Numbered from the stretch's first letter, positions 27,388-36,005 are shown. The stretch: DNA of 54,335 nucleotides from an uncultured Bacteroidales bacterium (GCA_900546445.1 URCV01000003.1:1-54335), one strand, 5' to 3'. Notes: generated by a model not told the origin, from the sequence alone. A program made the numbers and translations.

Positions 27388-27897
27388 ATGAGATTAATTC
27401 TAAGAAAAAAACAGGGAAAACTTACTCTAAAAGTAGTAGGCCGAATCGGCAAAAAACCGAAAAACTCCAAAGACTACGTATATATGGAAAAGGTGTATAT
27501 GCGCATAGAAAAGTTTATGCGAAAGAAAACACCCTTTCTGGATGGAGACTTCAGCATACAAGACCTCTGCGACTCACTATATATGAGCCGCTCGCTTGTA
27601 TCCAGATCCATAAACAGAATAGGAAATACGAATTTCAGAAGCTACGTAAACAACTACCGAGTAACATACGCACTGGAATTGATGCAAAAGGACCCCAGGG
27701 TAAAACTCTCCCAGATAGCTTCCCTTTCGGGATTCAATTCGATACCGTCTTTCAACAGTTCCTTTAAGGATGTGATGTCTATGTGTCCTAGCGAGTATGT
27801 GCGTTCTCTTCAGCTAAAAGAGGATTTACGATACTACTCCAAGAAGAAAGAATCGGAGCCTCGATTCGTATCGGCTCCTTCTTTACAGGATGTGTGA
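27388..27897 (+). CDS. AraC-family helix-turn-helix protein, DNA-binding domain only
   Basis: A 169-residue protein made of a basic N-terminus and an AraC/XylS double helix-turn-helix at about 50-145 (S-I-Q-D-L-C-D-S-L-Y-M-S-R-S-L-V-S-R, V-K-L-S-Q-I-A-S-L-S-G-F-N-S, M-C-P-S-E-Y). There is no ligand or receiver domain, so it may be regulated by its own amount or by a partner. The last ~110 nt overlap the 3' end of the convergent RluA-type gene, so the 24-residue tail after the HTH is read from both strands. Targets are unknown; the upstream neighbours are YitT proteins. Confidence 0.8.
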   Translation: MRLILRKKQGKLTLKVVGRIGKKPKNSKDYVYMEKVYMRIEKFMRKKTPFLDGDFSIQDLCDSLYMSRSLVSRSINRIGNTNFRSYVNNYRVTYALELMQKDPRVKLSQIASLSGFNSIPSFNSSFKDVMSMCPSEYVRSLQLKEDLRYYSKKKESEPRFVSAPSLQDV

Positions 27898-28528
27898 ACT
27901 CGATGCTATAGGCGTGCAGACAGATTCCAGCATCAGGATTAGAACGAGGGGCGCCATATTTGAGGTCGCCCTTTATTACGCATCCCATATTCGAAAGCTG
28001 GCAACGAATCTGATGGTGACGTCCTGTAAGAAGTTCGACGGAAAGCAGATAATACCTGTCCGTCTTTCCTATAAGGGAGTAACGAAGCCTTGCAAGCTTC
28101 GCACCCTTCCTGTCCTCGCCGCAGACATAACTCTTGTTCTGCTTTTCGTTACGCCATAGATAGTCCGCCAATTCGGCTTCTTTCTGCGGAGGACATCCGC
28201 AACATAGTGCAAGATAGGTCTTGTGCATCTGAGACCCTCGGAACATCTCGTTAAGACGCTCAAGAGCCTTAGATGTCTTGGCGAATACGCACACGCCGCT
28301 TACCGGCCTGTCGAGACGGTGAGGAAGTCCCATAAAGACTTTCCCAGGCTTCGCGTCTCTTTTCGCTATATACGACTTAAGAGTCTCGCAGAGACACTCG
28401 TCGCCGGTCTTGTCGGCTTGGACTATCTCGCCTACTCTCTTGTTAACCACCAGCAGGTGGTTATCTTCAAAAAGAATCCGGGACTCGAGGTCCCGGATTT
28501 CATTTTCTGTCAAGTCTCTATATTCCAC
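27788..28528 (-). CDS. RluA-family pseudouridine synthase
   Basis: A 246-residue protein with the catalytic motif H-R-L-D-R-P-V-S-G-V (near residues 87-96), the R-Y-S-L-I region, T-G-R-H-H-Q-I-R and C-L-H-A-Y-S-I-E-F-T-H-P. It would isomerize specific uridines of rRNA or tRNA to pseudouridine; the exact target cannot be told. The start is a GTG at 28528, since no ATG fits. It is 11 nt downstream of the OmpA-like lipoprotein gene on the same strand and overlaps the AraC-type gene tail-to-tail by 110 nt. Confidence 0.88.
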   Translation of the reverse strand: MEYRDLTENEIRDLESRILFEDNHLLVVNKRVGEIVQADKTGDECLCETLKSYIAKRDAKPGKVFMGLPHRLDRPVSGVCVFAKTSKALERLNEMFRGSQMHKTYLALCCGCPPQKEAELADYLWRNEKQNKSYVCGEDRKGAKLARLRYSLIGKTDRYYLLSVELLTGRHHQIRCQLSNMGCVIKGDLKYGAPRSNPDAGICLHAYSIEFTHPVKKEPIRIEAPILSSWSSIVNPLLAEENAHTR

Positions 28529-28539
28529 AGAAATAAGAA

Positions 28540-29142
28540 TTACTCTGCGATAGATACGTTAACTCTACGCTTGCTAAGGTCAGTCTTCTTAGCTTTGCAA
28601 GGGCAAAGAACCTTAACGTTTCTTGCAGGTACCTGGTAAGCGTAAAGCCAATTACGAACCAAGTTAGCACGCTCTACTGCGATAGCCTTGTTATACTCTT
28701 TGTCCTTAGTGTCGTTAGCGTAAGGCTCGATAAGGATGATGGCTGTCTTGTCGGTAGCGTTATAAACATCGAGGAACTCCTGGAGAAGAGCCTTTGTCTC
28801 AGGGTTAAGATCACACCTCTCGCTCTCATAGGTTATACCTGCTGTAGGCATAGCGAATGTAGCTGAGCCATAAGCTGTCTGAGCCATAGCGTCCTTAACT
28901 GCCTGTCTGTAACTTTCTGCATCGTCTGCAACCAACTCTCCGGCTACTGCCTTAACAGCGTCTGAAAGTTCGAAAACCGGTGCCGGTTTAGCTGCTGCGG
29001 CTGCTGCTTCTGCTGCTGCACGAGCTGCTGCTTCTGCTGCTGCTCTTTCTGCTGCTTCCTTAGCCTTCTTACTCTGGCAGGAAGTTCCAAGTGCTACGAG
29101 AACTACGAGTCCTGCAACTGTGATGATTTTGTTAAGTTTCAT
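28540..29142 (-). CDS. OmpA-like lipoprotein with Ala-rich linker
   Basis: A 200-residue protein with a lipobox ending at Cys22 (G-T-S-C), then a helix-forming Ala/Glu/Lys/Arg-rich linker (about 25-56). The C-terminal domain looks like OmpA peptidoglycan-binding folds (I-I-L-I-E-P-Y-A-N-D-T, Y-N-K-A-I-A-V-E-R-A-N-L-V-R-N-W-L, S-K-R-R-V-N-V-S-I). It probably tethers the outer membrane to peptidoglycan. A complete promoter lies upstream at 29185-29216. RluA follows after 11 nt. Confidence 0.82.
   Translation of the reverse strand: MKLNKIITVAGLVVLVALGTSCQSKKAKEAAERAAAEAAARAAAEAAAAAAKPAPVFELSDAVKAVAGELVADDAESYRQAVKDAMAQTAYGSATFAMPTAGITYESERCDLNPETKALLQEFLDVYNATDKTAIILIEPYANDTKDKEYNKAIAVERANLVRNWLYAYQVPARNVKVLCPCKAKKTDLSKRRVNVSIAE
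28991..29056. repeat. GCT/GCA trinucleotide-rich tract coding the Ala-rich linker
   Basis: Runs of GCTGCTGC with interspersed TTC units encode the Ala/Glu linker of the OmpA-like lipoprotein on the minus strand. The tract could change length by slippage while keeping frame. Confidence 0.6.
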
Positions 29143-29184
29143 AAGTGTTATGCTTTTTTGTTTTTTGAATACTTTTTACCGATG

Positions 29185-29216
29185 CGAATATAAGAAAAAT
29201 CTTTCAGTATATCAAA
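29185..29216 (-). promoter_or_regulatory. Bacteroidales-type promoter of the OmpA-like lipoprotein
   Basis: On the minus strand TTTG (29213-29216) is followed after exactly 20 nt by TATATTCG (29185-29192), one base off the TAnnTTTG consensus, 42 nt before the start. Confidence 0.65.
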
Positions 29217-29260
29217 TTATGCCCAAATAAAAATTTTCACATTTTTAGGAAAAGTATTTA

Positions 29261-29268
29261 TAAATTTG
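29261..29268 (+). promoter_or_regulatory. -7 box (TAAATTTG) 4 nt before the phoH start
   Basis: An exact TAnnTTTG match ends at 29268 and the ATG is at 29273, so transcription is predicted to begin at or next to the start codon. Confidence 0.6.
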
Positions 29269-29272
29269 CATT

Positions 29273-30208
29273 ATGAAGAAAAATATCAGCATAGAAGGAC
29301 TGGACCCCGTAAAGCTTTATGGAGCCGGTGATTCGATTTTGAAAGAGTTCTGTTCGTATTACCCCGCATTGAAAGTAGTGGCACGAGGCGACGAAATCAT
29401 CCTCGACGGAAAGTCTGAAGACGTGGAAGACTTTACTCAGAAAATGGGGCTCCTGACCGAAAGGATGATGCATAAGATGAACCTGTCAGTCTACGATGTT
29501 GAAGACATCTTCGAAGGCGAGAACAAATCTTCGGACTTCAAGCTCGACGGCACGGCTGTTATCGTCCATAACACCGAGGGTAAGCCCATCAAGGCACGAA
29601 ACGCACGTCAGGAAGAGATGGTCAAAGCCTATTTCGAGAACGATTTGGTCTTCGCGATTGGCCCGGCGGGAACGGGCAAGACCTACATCGCGATAGCATT
29701 GGCCGTGAGAGCGCTGAAGAACCGCGAAATCAAGAGAATCATCCTGACCAGGCCGGCCGTGGAAGCAGGTGAAAGGCTCGGGTTTCTGCCCGGTGACCTG
29801 AAGGATAAGCTGGACCCGTATCTACAACCCCTCTATGACGCACTGGGAGATATGATTCCACCTAAAAAGCTGCAGGAATTCATCTCCGAAGGCACCATAC
29901 AGATAGCCCCATTGGCATATATGAGAGGAAGGACCCTCGATAAGGCCTGCGTCATCCTGGACGAGGCACAGAACACGAACATCGGGCAGCTGAAGATGTT
30001 CCTCACCCGTATGGGCACCGGGGCCAAGTTCATAGTGACAGGCGACGCATCGCAGGTAGATCTTCCGAATCGCGAGGACAGCGGGCTGCTTAAAGGCGTA
30101 AACCTGCTTAAAAACATAAAGGGCATCGAAACCATCGTCTTCACTAACGAAGACATCGTCCGACACCCTTTAGTAGGTAAAATCGTTAAGGCTTTCGACA
30201 AGCAGTAA
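29273..30208 (+). CDS. phoH: PhoH-like ATPase
   Basis: A 311-residue P-loop ATPase of the PhoH/YbeZ group. The Walker A motif is G130-P-A-G-T-G-K-T137 and Walker B is V-I-L-D230-E-A-Q. A small N-terminal domain (1-95) of the YbeZ type precedes it. YbeZ-type proteins partner the endoribonuclease YbeY in RNA and ribosome maturation in other bacteria; no ybeY is adjacent here. A -7 box lies 4 nt before the ATG, and the stop is 2 nt from the stop of the convergent TPR gene. Confidence 0.93.
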   Translation: MKKNISIEGLDPVKLYGAGDSILKEFCSYYPALKVVARGDEIILDGKSEDVEDFTQKMGLLTERMMHKMNLSVYDVEDIFEGENKSSDFKLDGTAVIVHNTEGKPIKARNARQEEMVKAYFENDLVFAIGPAGTGKTYIAIALAVRALKNREIKRIILTRPAVEAGERLGFLPGDLKDKLDPYLQPLYDALGDMIPPKKLQEFISEGTIQIAPLAYMRGRTLDKACVILDEAQNTNIGQLKMFLTRMGTGAKFIVTGDASQVDLPNREDSGLLKGVNLLKNIKGIETIVFTNEDIVRHPLVGKIVKAFDKQ

Positions 30209-30210
30209 GA

Positions 30211-31527
30211 CTACTCGCCGTCTACTATAGCCTTATATTTCTTATACTTAGCCTCGAATGCAGGGTCTGTGCTGAAACGATAGCAAGCGTTTCTGAGGTA
30301 CTCCGCCACTGCGACCTTGATCTTGTCGTCGGTGCTGATCGAGTATGCCAATTCGAATGGTTCGATACAGTTCTTAAGCGCTGTTTCAAACTGCTCTACG
30401 AGTGCGTTATACTTAGCGTCATCGAGCTCGTTGGCAGCCTCTTCCTGAAGCTTGACAGCCTTGTTATAGTAGAGCTGACCGATTCCGATATATCCGAACT
30501 CATAGCTAGGATTGATCTCCGCGCACTTTTTGTAAGCAGCTATGGCTGCCTCTTCGCGACCAAGCTGAAGGTTAATGTTACCCTCTACATAGTAAAGAGA
30601 TGCGTTGTTCGGCTCGTTTTGCTTAGCGGCGTCTACCAGTTCGAAAAGACGGTCCGTGTTCTCGCCTGAGTTCATATAGAAGTTAATGAGACCGATAAGC
30701 ACGCTCTGGCTCTGTGGGAACTGCTTGAATGCCTCCTCGAGATAGGTGCGGCAAGCCACTGTATCTGCCTGCTTCATAGCGATGTCGGCAAGCTTAGCGT
30801 ATGCGTCGCCCTCGTCTCCGTAGTAACCGAGTTCGAGGCTCTTCTCATAATACTTCTTCGCCGTGTCGAAATTACCGAGCATATATGAAGTAAGGGCTGA
30901 GTTATATACTGCGTTAGTATCCACCACTGCGTATGGCTGCTGTTCCGATGCCTCCACTGCCTTCTCGAAATACTTCGATGCCTGCTCGAGGTTTCCTAAG
31001 GTATATGAAGCGTAAGCCTCGTCCGTGAACTTAGCGGAAATCATCTTGAACCCTTCCTTCAAGTCTTTTGCTTTCTTTCCGTTAGCGTCAAGAGATGCTG
31101 CCTTCTCGTATGCGCCCAAAGCTCTGTCGAGCACGTCCGGGAAGACAGGCTTGGTTACCTCTATGATCTGGAGGATTTCCTGCTCGTTATAGTAGTAGTT
31201 ACGAGTTTCGAATACGGCCTTTATGAATTTAGCTCCCTGGATTTCCACCCATTCCTCGCTTGAAGGCTTGTCATCTCCCAATACGAGAGCCAAGTCGGCG
31301 CGCGGTGCACCTATCCAAGCATTTCCCATAGGAGCATTATAAGCGTCCAAGTAAGCCTTTCCGAGTTTAATCCAAGCGTCCGGTTTTACGGCCTGTTTAG
31401 GATTTTCCGTCTTTTCAAGAGCCTTTTCTACCGCCTTTTCCGCTGCCGATATACTCTTTACAGACTGTTGCGCATTTGCAATGCCGAGCGAAGCTAACAT
31501 CGCTACCGCTAAAAAGAATCTTTTCAT
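30211..31527 (-). CDS. Exported tetratricopeptide-repeat protein
   Basis: A 438-residue protein with a signal peptide ending near A-N-A-Q (residue 20) and a series of TPR helices (A-Y-A-S-Y-T-L-G-N-L-E-Q-A-S-K-Y-F-E-K-A, Y-M-L-G-N-F-D-T-A-K-K-Y-Y-E-K-S, L-G-R-E-E-A-A-I-A-A-Y-K-K-C). It should be periplasmic and act as a protein-protein scaffold; the partner is unknown. It is 15 nt downstream of gyrA on the same strand, an arrangement that suggests co-transcription. Confidence 0.8.
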   Translation of the reverse strand: MKRFFLAVAMLASLGIANAQQSVKSISAAEKAVEKALEKTENPKQAVKPDAWIKLGKAYLDAYNAPMGNAWIGAPRADLALVLGDDKPSSEEWVEIQGAKFIKAVFETRNYYYNEQEILQIIEVTKPVFPDVLDRALGAYEKAASLDANGKKAKDLKEGFKMISAKFTDEAYASYTLGNLEQASKYFEKAVEASEQQPYAVVDTNAVYNSALTSYMLGNFDTAKKYYEKSLELGYYGDEGDAYAKLADIAMKQADTVACRTYLEEAFKQFPQSQSVLIGLINFYMNSGENTDRLFELVDAAKQNEPNNASLYYVEGNINLQLGREEAAIAAYKKCAEINPSYEFGYIGIGQLYYNKAVKLQEEAANELDDAKYNALVEQFETALKNCIEPFELAYSISTDDKIKVAVAEYLRNACYRFSTDPAFEAKYKKYKAIVDGE

Positions 31528-31542
31528 AATATTACAAATTAA

Positions 31543-34083
31543 TTAGTTTTCACTTTCCTGCGTTCCATTTTCACCTTCGGACTCTACGCCCTCTTCTTCA
31601 TTTTCGTGAGCCACCACGGACACTGCAGCTATGCTGTCGCCCTCCCTAAGGTTAATCAGGCGGACGCCCTGCGTAGCTCTGCTGAGAAGGCTTATGTCCG
31701 TCACTGCCATTCTGATGGTAAGGCCTCCACGAGTAATGATCATTATGTCATTATCTTCCGTTACGCTCTTGATGGCCACCAGACTACCCGTCTTTTCGGT
31801 GATGTTCAACGTCTTCACACCCTTCGCGCCACGAGCCGTAACTCTGTACTCCTCATAGTGAGACCTCTTTCCATAACCGTTCTCGCTGACTACGAGAATC
31901 GTGGTATTCTCGGCATCCGGAGCGTTCACGTCGCCGCTGACAGCGCCTATCACCTCGTCATCTTCTGCAATGTTAATGCCACGCACACCCATGGAGTTAC
32001 GTCCGAGCTCACGTGCCTCACTCTCCTCGAAGCGTACGCAACGTCCGTTACGGGCCGCGATCATAATCTGATCATTTCCGCTCGTAAGCTGCGCATCGAG
32101 AAGTGAGTCGCCTTCCTTAAAGCTTATGGCGATAAGACCCTTATTACGGCTTCTCACATTAGCGAACTCCGTAAGGCAAGTTCTCTTGATGATACCGTTC
32201 TTCGTAAAGAGCACTACGAAATGGCTATCGGTGTACTCCTTGCTTTCGATCTTCGCCGCATTCAGATAAGTCTTGATCTTGTCGTCCTGGTCTATGGTGA
32301 GCAGGTTCTGAACAGCGCGACCCTTCGATGTGCGGCTACCCTCAGGTATCTCGTACACCTTGAGCCTGTAGCAAAGTCCCTTCTCCGTGAAGAACAGCAT
32401 GGTAGAGTGCATATTGGCCACATAGATATGCTCTATGAAATCTTCCTCGCGCACGCTACCGCCCTTCTTGCCCACGCCGCCGCGTGACTGCACCTTGAAT
32501 TCGTTCAGGGAAGTACGCTTGATGTATCCAAGATGGGAGATGGTGATGACCACGTCCTCATCGGCATAGAAGTCTTCAGGATTGAACTCGTCGGCGCTCA
32601 AGGTTATCTCGCTACGACGCTCGTCGCCGTACTTTTCCTTAAGCTCGATAGTTTCGTTCTTAACTACCTCCAACTGAAGCTCTTCGCTTGAGAGAATCTT
32701 CTCACACTCCGCGATGAATGCCACGAGCTTGTCCTTTTCGTCTACGAGCTTGTCCTTTTCCAATCCGGTGAGCTGCCTGAGTCGCATCTCGACGATGGCG
32801 CCGGCCTGTATGTCGGTAAATCCGAAGCGAGACACGAGTTCGCTCTTAGCCTCGTCGACATTAGAGGAGCCGCGAATTACCGCAATCACCTCGTCGATGA
32901 TGTCTATCGCCTTAAGCAGACCTTCTACTATATGCTCGCGAGCCTTCGCCTTCTCCAATTCGAATTTGGTCCTGCGAACCACCACCTCGTGCCTGAAATC
33001 CACGAAACACTTGATCATATCCTTCAGGGCCAATGTGCGTGGGCGTCCACCCACCAGAGCGACATTGTTTATGGCGAAGCTGGACTGCAGCGCAGTGTAT
33101 TTGTAGAGAGTGTTGAGAACCACGTTAGCGTTAGCGTCCTTCTTCACGAAGAACTCGATGCGTATGCCCTCGCGGTTCGTAAGTTCCTTAATCTCAGATA
33201 TTCCCTCTATCTTCTTGTCCCTTATCATTTCTCCGATACGAGAGATCATATCGGCCTTGTTAACCATATAAGGCACCTCGGTCACCACGATTACCTGGCG
33301 TCCGCCCCTGTCCTCGATCTCGGCCTTAGCCCTTATGACCACCTTACCGCGACCCGTGTTATAAGCGTCAATAATGCCCTGGCGGCCCATAATGATGCCT
33401 CCCGTAGGGAAATCAGGGCCCTTTATGTGCTCCATAAGTCCGGCCACGTCGATGTCCGGGTTCTCGATATATGCGCAGATACCGTCACAGATCTCCGAAA
33501 GGTTATGCGGAGCCATATTCGTGGCCATACCTACGGCGATACCCGACGAGCCGTTCAGAAGCAACAGCGGAGCCTTCGTAGGAAGCACCGTCGGTTCCAT
33601 AATCGTGTCGTCGAAGTTCAGCATAAAATCCACCGTATCCTTATCCAGGTCGCAGAGCACGCTTTCGGATATCTTGGCCAATTTAGCCTCGGTGTACCTC
33701 ATGGCAGCCACCGGGTCGCCGTCCATACTACCGAAATTACCCTGTCCGAAGACCAGCGGGTACCTCTGATTCCAGTTTTGGGCCAATCTGGCCATAGCGT
33801 CGTACACTGAGATGTCGCCGTGAGGGTGGAACTTACCGAGCACCTCACCGACGATTCTCGCCGACTTCTTAGTCTGTCCGCCATAATTCAGGCCCAGCCC
33901 GTCCATTCCGAAAAGCACGCGGCGCTGAACCGGTTTCAAACCATCACGCGCATCAGGAAGCGCTCTCGACACGATAACCGACATAGAGTAGTCTATGTAA
34001 GCGGTTCGCATCTCGTGGTCTATCTCCACAGGTTCGATTATCCCCTGTGGCTTTACTTCATTATCCATATTTTCTATACTCAT
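31543..34083 (-). CDS. gyrA: DNA gyrase subunit A
   Basis: An 846-residue type II topoisomerase subunit that cuts and rejoins DNA. The catalytic tyrosine is Y130 in A-M-R-Y-T-E-A. The C-terminal beta-propeller carries a degenerate GyrA box (Q-S-R-G-G-V-G) and ends in an acidic tail (G-V-E-S-E-G-E-N-G), which favours GyrA over ParC. In the quinolone-resistance region the sequence is H-P-H-G-D-I91-S-V-Y-D95, so the position equivalent to E. coli Ser83 is Ile (codon at 33811-33813) while Asp87 is kept. A promoter with both elements lies upstream. A second Met at residue 6 is an alternative start. Confidence 0.95.
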   Translation of the reverse strand: MSIENMDNEVKPQGIIEPVEIDHEMRTAYIDYSMSVIVSRALPDARDGLKPVQRRVLFGMDGLGLNYGGQTKKSARIVGEVLGKFHPHGDISVYDAMARLAQNWNQRYPLVFGQGNFGSMDGDPVAAMRYTEAKLAKISESVLCDLDKDTVDFMLNFDDTIMEPTVLPTKAPLLLLNGSSGIAVGMATNMAPHNLSEICDGICAYIENPDIDVAGLMEHIKGPDFPTGGIIMGRQGIIDAYNTGRGKVVIRAKAEIEDRGGRQVIVVTEVPYMVNKADMISRIGEMIRDKKIEGISEIKELTNREGIRIEFFVKKDANANVVLNTLYKYTALQSSFAINNVALVGGRPRTLALKDMIKCFVDFRHEVVVRRTKFELEKAKAREHIVEGLLKAIDIIDEVIAVIRGSSNVDEAKSELVSRFGFTDIQAGAIVEMRLRQLTGLEKDKLVDEKDKLVAFIAECEKILSSEELQLEVVKNETIELKEKYGDERRSEITLSADEFNPEDFYADEDVVITISHLGYIKRTSLNEFKVQSRGGVGKKGGSVREEDFIEHIYVANMHSTMLFFTEKGLCYRLKVYEIPEGSRTSKGRAVQNLLTIDQDDKIKTYLNAAKIESKEYTDSHFVVLFTKNGIIKRTCLTEFANVRSRNKGLIAISFKEGDSLLDAQLTSGNDQIMIAARNGRCVRFEESEARELGRNSMGVRGINIAEDDEVIGAVSGDVNAPDAENTTILVVSENGYGKRSHYEEYRVTARGAKGVKTLNITEKTGSLVAIKSVTEDNDIMIITRGGLTIRMAVTDISLLSRATQGVRLINLREGDSIAAVSVVAHENEEEGVESEGENGTQESEN

Positions 34084-34140
34084 TTTCCTTTAATTTTTCA
34101 TTCACGGCTTTCCCCTCGGGAAAGTGCTGTCCAAAGCATA

Positions 34141-34172
34141 CAAATTTAACAAAAAACCAGCTCAGAACCAAA
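34141..34172 (-). promoter_or_regulatory. Bacteroidales-type promoter of gyrA
   Basis: On the minus strand TTTG (34169-34172) and TAAATTTG (34141-34148) are separated by exactly 20 nt, with a 57-nt leader to the gyrA start. Confidence 0.75.
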
Positions 34173-34181
34173 TATTATTAC

Positions 34182-34189
34182 TACTTTTG
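34182..34189 (+). promoter_or_regulatory. -7 box (TACTTTTG) 3 nt before the Clp N-domain gene
   Basis: An exact TAnnTTTG match ends 3 nt before the ATG at 34193, predicting a leaderless mRNA. It also argues against the longer reading that starts at 34124. Confidence 0.55.
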
Positions 34190-34192
34190 CAT

Positions 34193-34726
34193 ATGCAGAC
34201 ACAGGCATCTACAGATACCATACGCATTCTCGCGTACTCGAAGGAAGAAGCTATGAGAACCGGAGATTATGCGATCTCCACGGACCATCTTCTTCTGGGG
34301 ATTCTACGTCATAAGGATAACGAAGCCTGCCGCGCCCTACAAGAGCTCGGAATCGATGTCGACGACCTGAAATCCTACGTAGAAAAGAAGCTTTTCCGCC
34401 CGCGAAGTCTGTCCTTCGACGACGAAAACAAGATGCTTTTCTCCAGAAGTGCGAAGAACACTCTTAACCTCAGCATATTGGAGGCCAATATCGCCGCATC
34501 CGAAAGGGTGCTGCCCGTCCACTTGCTCCTGGCCATCTGCGCATCATCCGAGAGTCACTCGCTTTCTTACCTGAAGGAAAGAGGACTGGACCACGCAGCC
34601 ATAAAGGCCTACCTAAAGGAAAAGGGAACGCTTAAGGCGACCGTAGTAAAAAAAGACGGAGCCACACAGAGCAGCCCCGTCAGTATCTTGAAAATAATAT
34701 CCTCTCCGGATAAAATCGCCAGCTAG
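34193..34726 (+). CDS. Stand-alone Clp N-terminal (repeat) domain protein
   Basis: A 177-residue protein built of two Clp_N repeats (I-L-A-Y-S-K-E-E-A-M-R-T-G-D-Y-A-I-S-T-D-H-L-L-L-G and L-E-A-N-I-A-A-S-E-R-V-L-P-V-H-L-L-L-A). This domain docks substrates or adaptors onto ClpA/ClpC unfoldases; here there is no AAA+ module. It may act as an adaptor, decoy or regulator of a Clp ATPase, which is inference. I chose the start at 34193 because it directly follows a -7 box and fits the domain. Its TAG stop shares the palindrome CTAG with the fabF stop on the other strand. Confidence 0.82.
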   Translation: MQTQASTDTIRILAYSKEEAMRTGDYAISTDHLLLGILRHKDNEACRALQELGIDVDDLKSYVEKKLFRPRSLSFDDENKMLFSRSAKNTLNLSILEANIAASERVLPVHLLLAICASSESHSLSYLKERGLDHAAIKAYLKEKGTLKATVVKKDGATQSSPVSILKIISSPDKIAS

Positions 34727-35973
34727 TCTTCCACTAGTCTGAACGCCAGACATCCGTTATGACCTCCGAAACCGAATGAGTTCGAAATGGCCAGCGTCAA
34801 ATCGCTCTTCACGGCCTCGTTAGGCGTGTAGTCCAGGTCGAGCTCCGGATCCGGAGTGTCCAGATTAATGGTAGGAGGAACGATTCCGTCGCGAAGGGCC
34901 AATACGGAAGCTATGGCCTCCGCCGCACCGGTAGCACCGAGCATATGGCCGTGCATGGATTTGGTAGAGGAAATGTGCGCCTTATATGCGAAATCTCCGA
35001 GAGCCAGCTTGCAAGCCTTAGTCTCAGACAAGTCGTTAAGATGCGTGGCCGTTCCGTGTGCGTTTACATAGAGATTGTCCTTCTTAGGATCGAATCCTGC
35101 TTCGGAAAGCGCATCGGAGATACAACGAGCCTGTGTGGTTCCCTCCTTATTAGGAGCCGTAGCGTGATATGCATCGCAAGTAGAGCCGTAGCCCACCACC
35201 TCGGCATAGATCTTCGCACCGCGAGCCTTTGCGTGCTCATACTCTTCGAGCATCAGCACGGCCGAGCCTTCGGCCATAACGAATCCGTCACGATTGGCAT
35301 TGAAAGGAAGGGATGCCTTCTTAGGGTCCTCTATCTTCGAGAGAGTCTTCGCATTCGCAAATGCGGCCACTCCGATAGGAATGACGGCCTTGTCCGTACC
35401 GCCGGAAAGAATCGCATCGGCATATCCGTGCTTGATGGCCCTGTAGGCCTCTCCGATGGCGTGGGTAGAAGTCGCGCACGCGGTGACTACGTCGATGCAG
35501 GGACCATTGGCCTGAAACTTAATGGCCACTTGGCCTGCTGCCATATTTCCTATGATGCAGGGAACGAAATTAGGAGAAATCCAGCGTCCGGTAGGATCTT
35601 CCAAAATTTTAGACACCTCGCGCTGAATGGTCTCGAATCCGCCGATTCCGCTGCCGATGTACACGCCCAGCCTGAATGGGTCGATGTTTTCGCCGGACAC
35701 GAGTCCGCTGTCCTTCATCGCCTGATAGGCCGAAGCTACGGCGTATACCGTAAATTTATCTTGCTTTCGTATAAATGGCTTATCCATACCGAAGTTTTCT
35801 GGGACGAAATCCCTGACCTCGCCTCCTATCTTCACTTCAAATCCATCGGTCGGAAAGCCCTCAATATAGTCTATTCCACACTCTCCGTTGACAAGATTTT
35901 TCCAAAAAGTGTCCACGTCGTGTCCCAAGCACGACAAGACCCCAAGTCCTGTTATTACTACTCTTTTAGACAT
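34723..35973 (-). CDS. fabF: 3-oxoacyl-ACP synthase II
   Basis: A 416-residue condensing enzyme of fatty-acid synthesis that extends acyl-ACP with malonyl-ACP. The catalytic triad is C166 (V-V-T-A-C), H306 (N-A-H-G-T-A-T) and H343 (K338-S-M-H-G-H). The usual K-S-M-T-G-H reads K-S-M-H-G-H. The G-F-G-G-H-N loop near the C-terminus is present. No acpP or other fab gene is adjacent, so this may be a second FabF copy. A TATCTTTG box lies 32 nt upstream. Confidence 0.93.
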   Translation of the reverse strand: MSKRVVITGLGVLSCLGHDVDTFWKNLVNGECGIDYIEGFPTDGFEVKIGGEVRDFVPENFGMDKPFIRKQDKFTVYAVASAYQAMKDSGLVSGENIDPFRLGVYIGSGIGGFETIQREVSKILEDPTGRWISPNFVPCIIGNMAAGQVAIKFQANGPCIDVVTACATSTHAIGEAYRAIKHGYADAILSGGTDKAVIPIGVAAFANAKTLSKIEDPKKASLPFNANRDGFVMAEGSAVLMLEEYEHAKARGAKIYAEVVGYGSTCDAYHATAPNKEGTTQARCISDALSEAGFDPKKDNLYVNAHGTATHLNDLSETKACKLALGDFAYKAHISSTKSMHGHMLGATGAAEAIASVLALRDGIVPPTINLDTPDPELDLDYTPNEAVKSDLTLAISNSFGFGGHNGCLAFRLVED

Positions 35974-36005
35974 AAATAAAAATCATATTGTAGTTTTTCC
36001 GTGGG

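Noticed and set aside
28991..29056. Direct repeats as a CRISPR array
   Set aside because: Units are trinucleotides in a coding region with no spacers.
32932..33810. 292-codon plus-strand frame
   Set aside because: Antisense to highly conserved gyrA sequence.
31543..34083. ParC instead of GyrA
   Set aside because: Length, GyrA-box remnant and acidic tail all favour GyrA.
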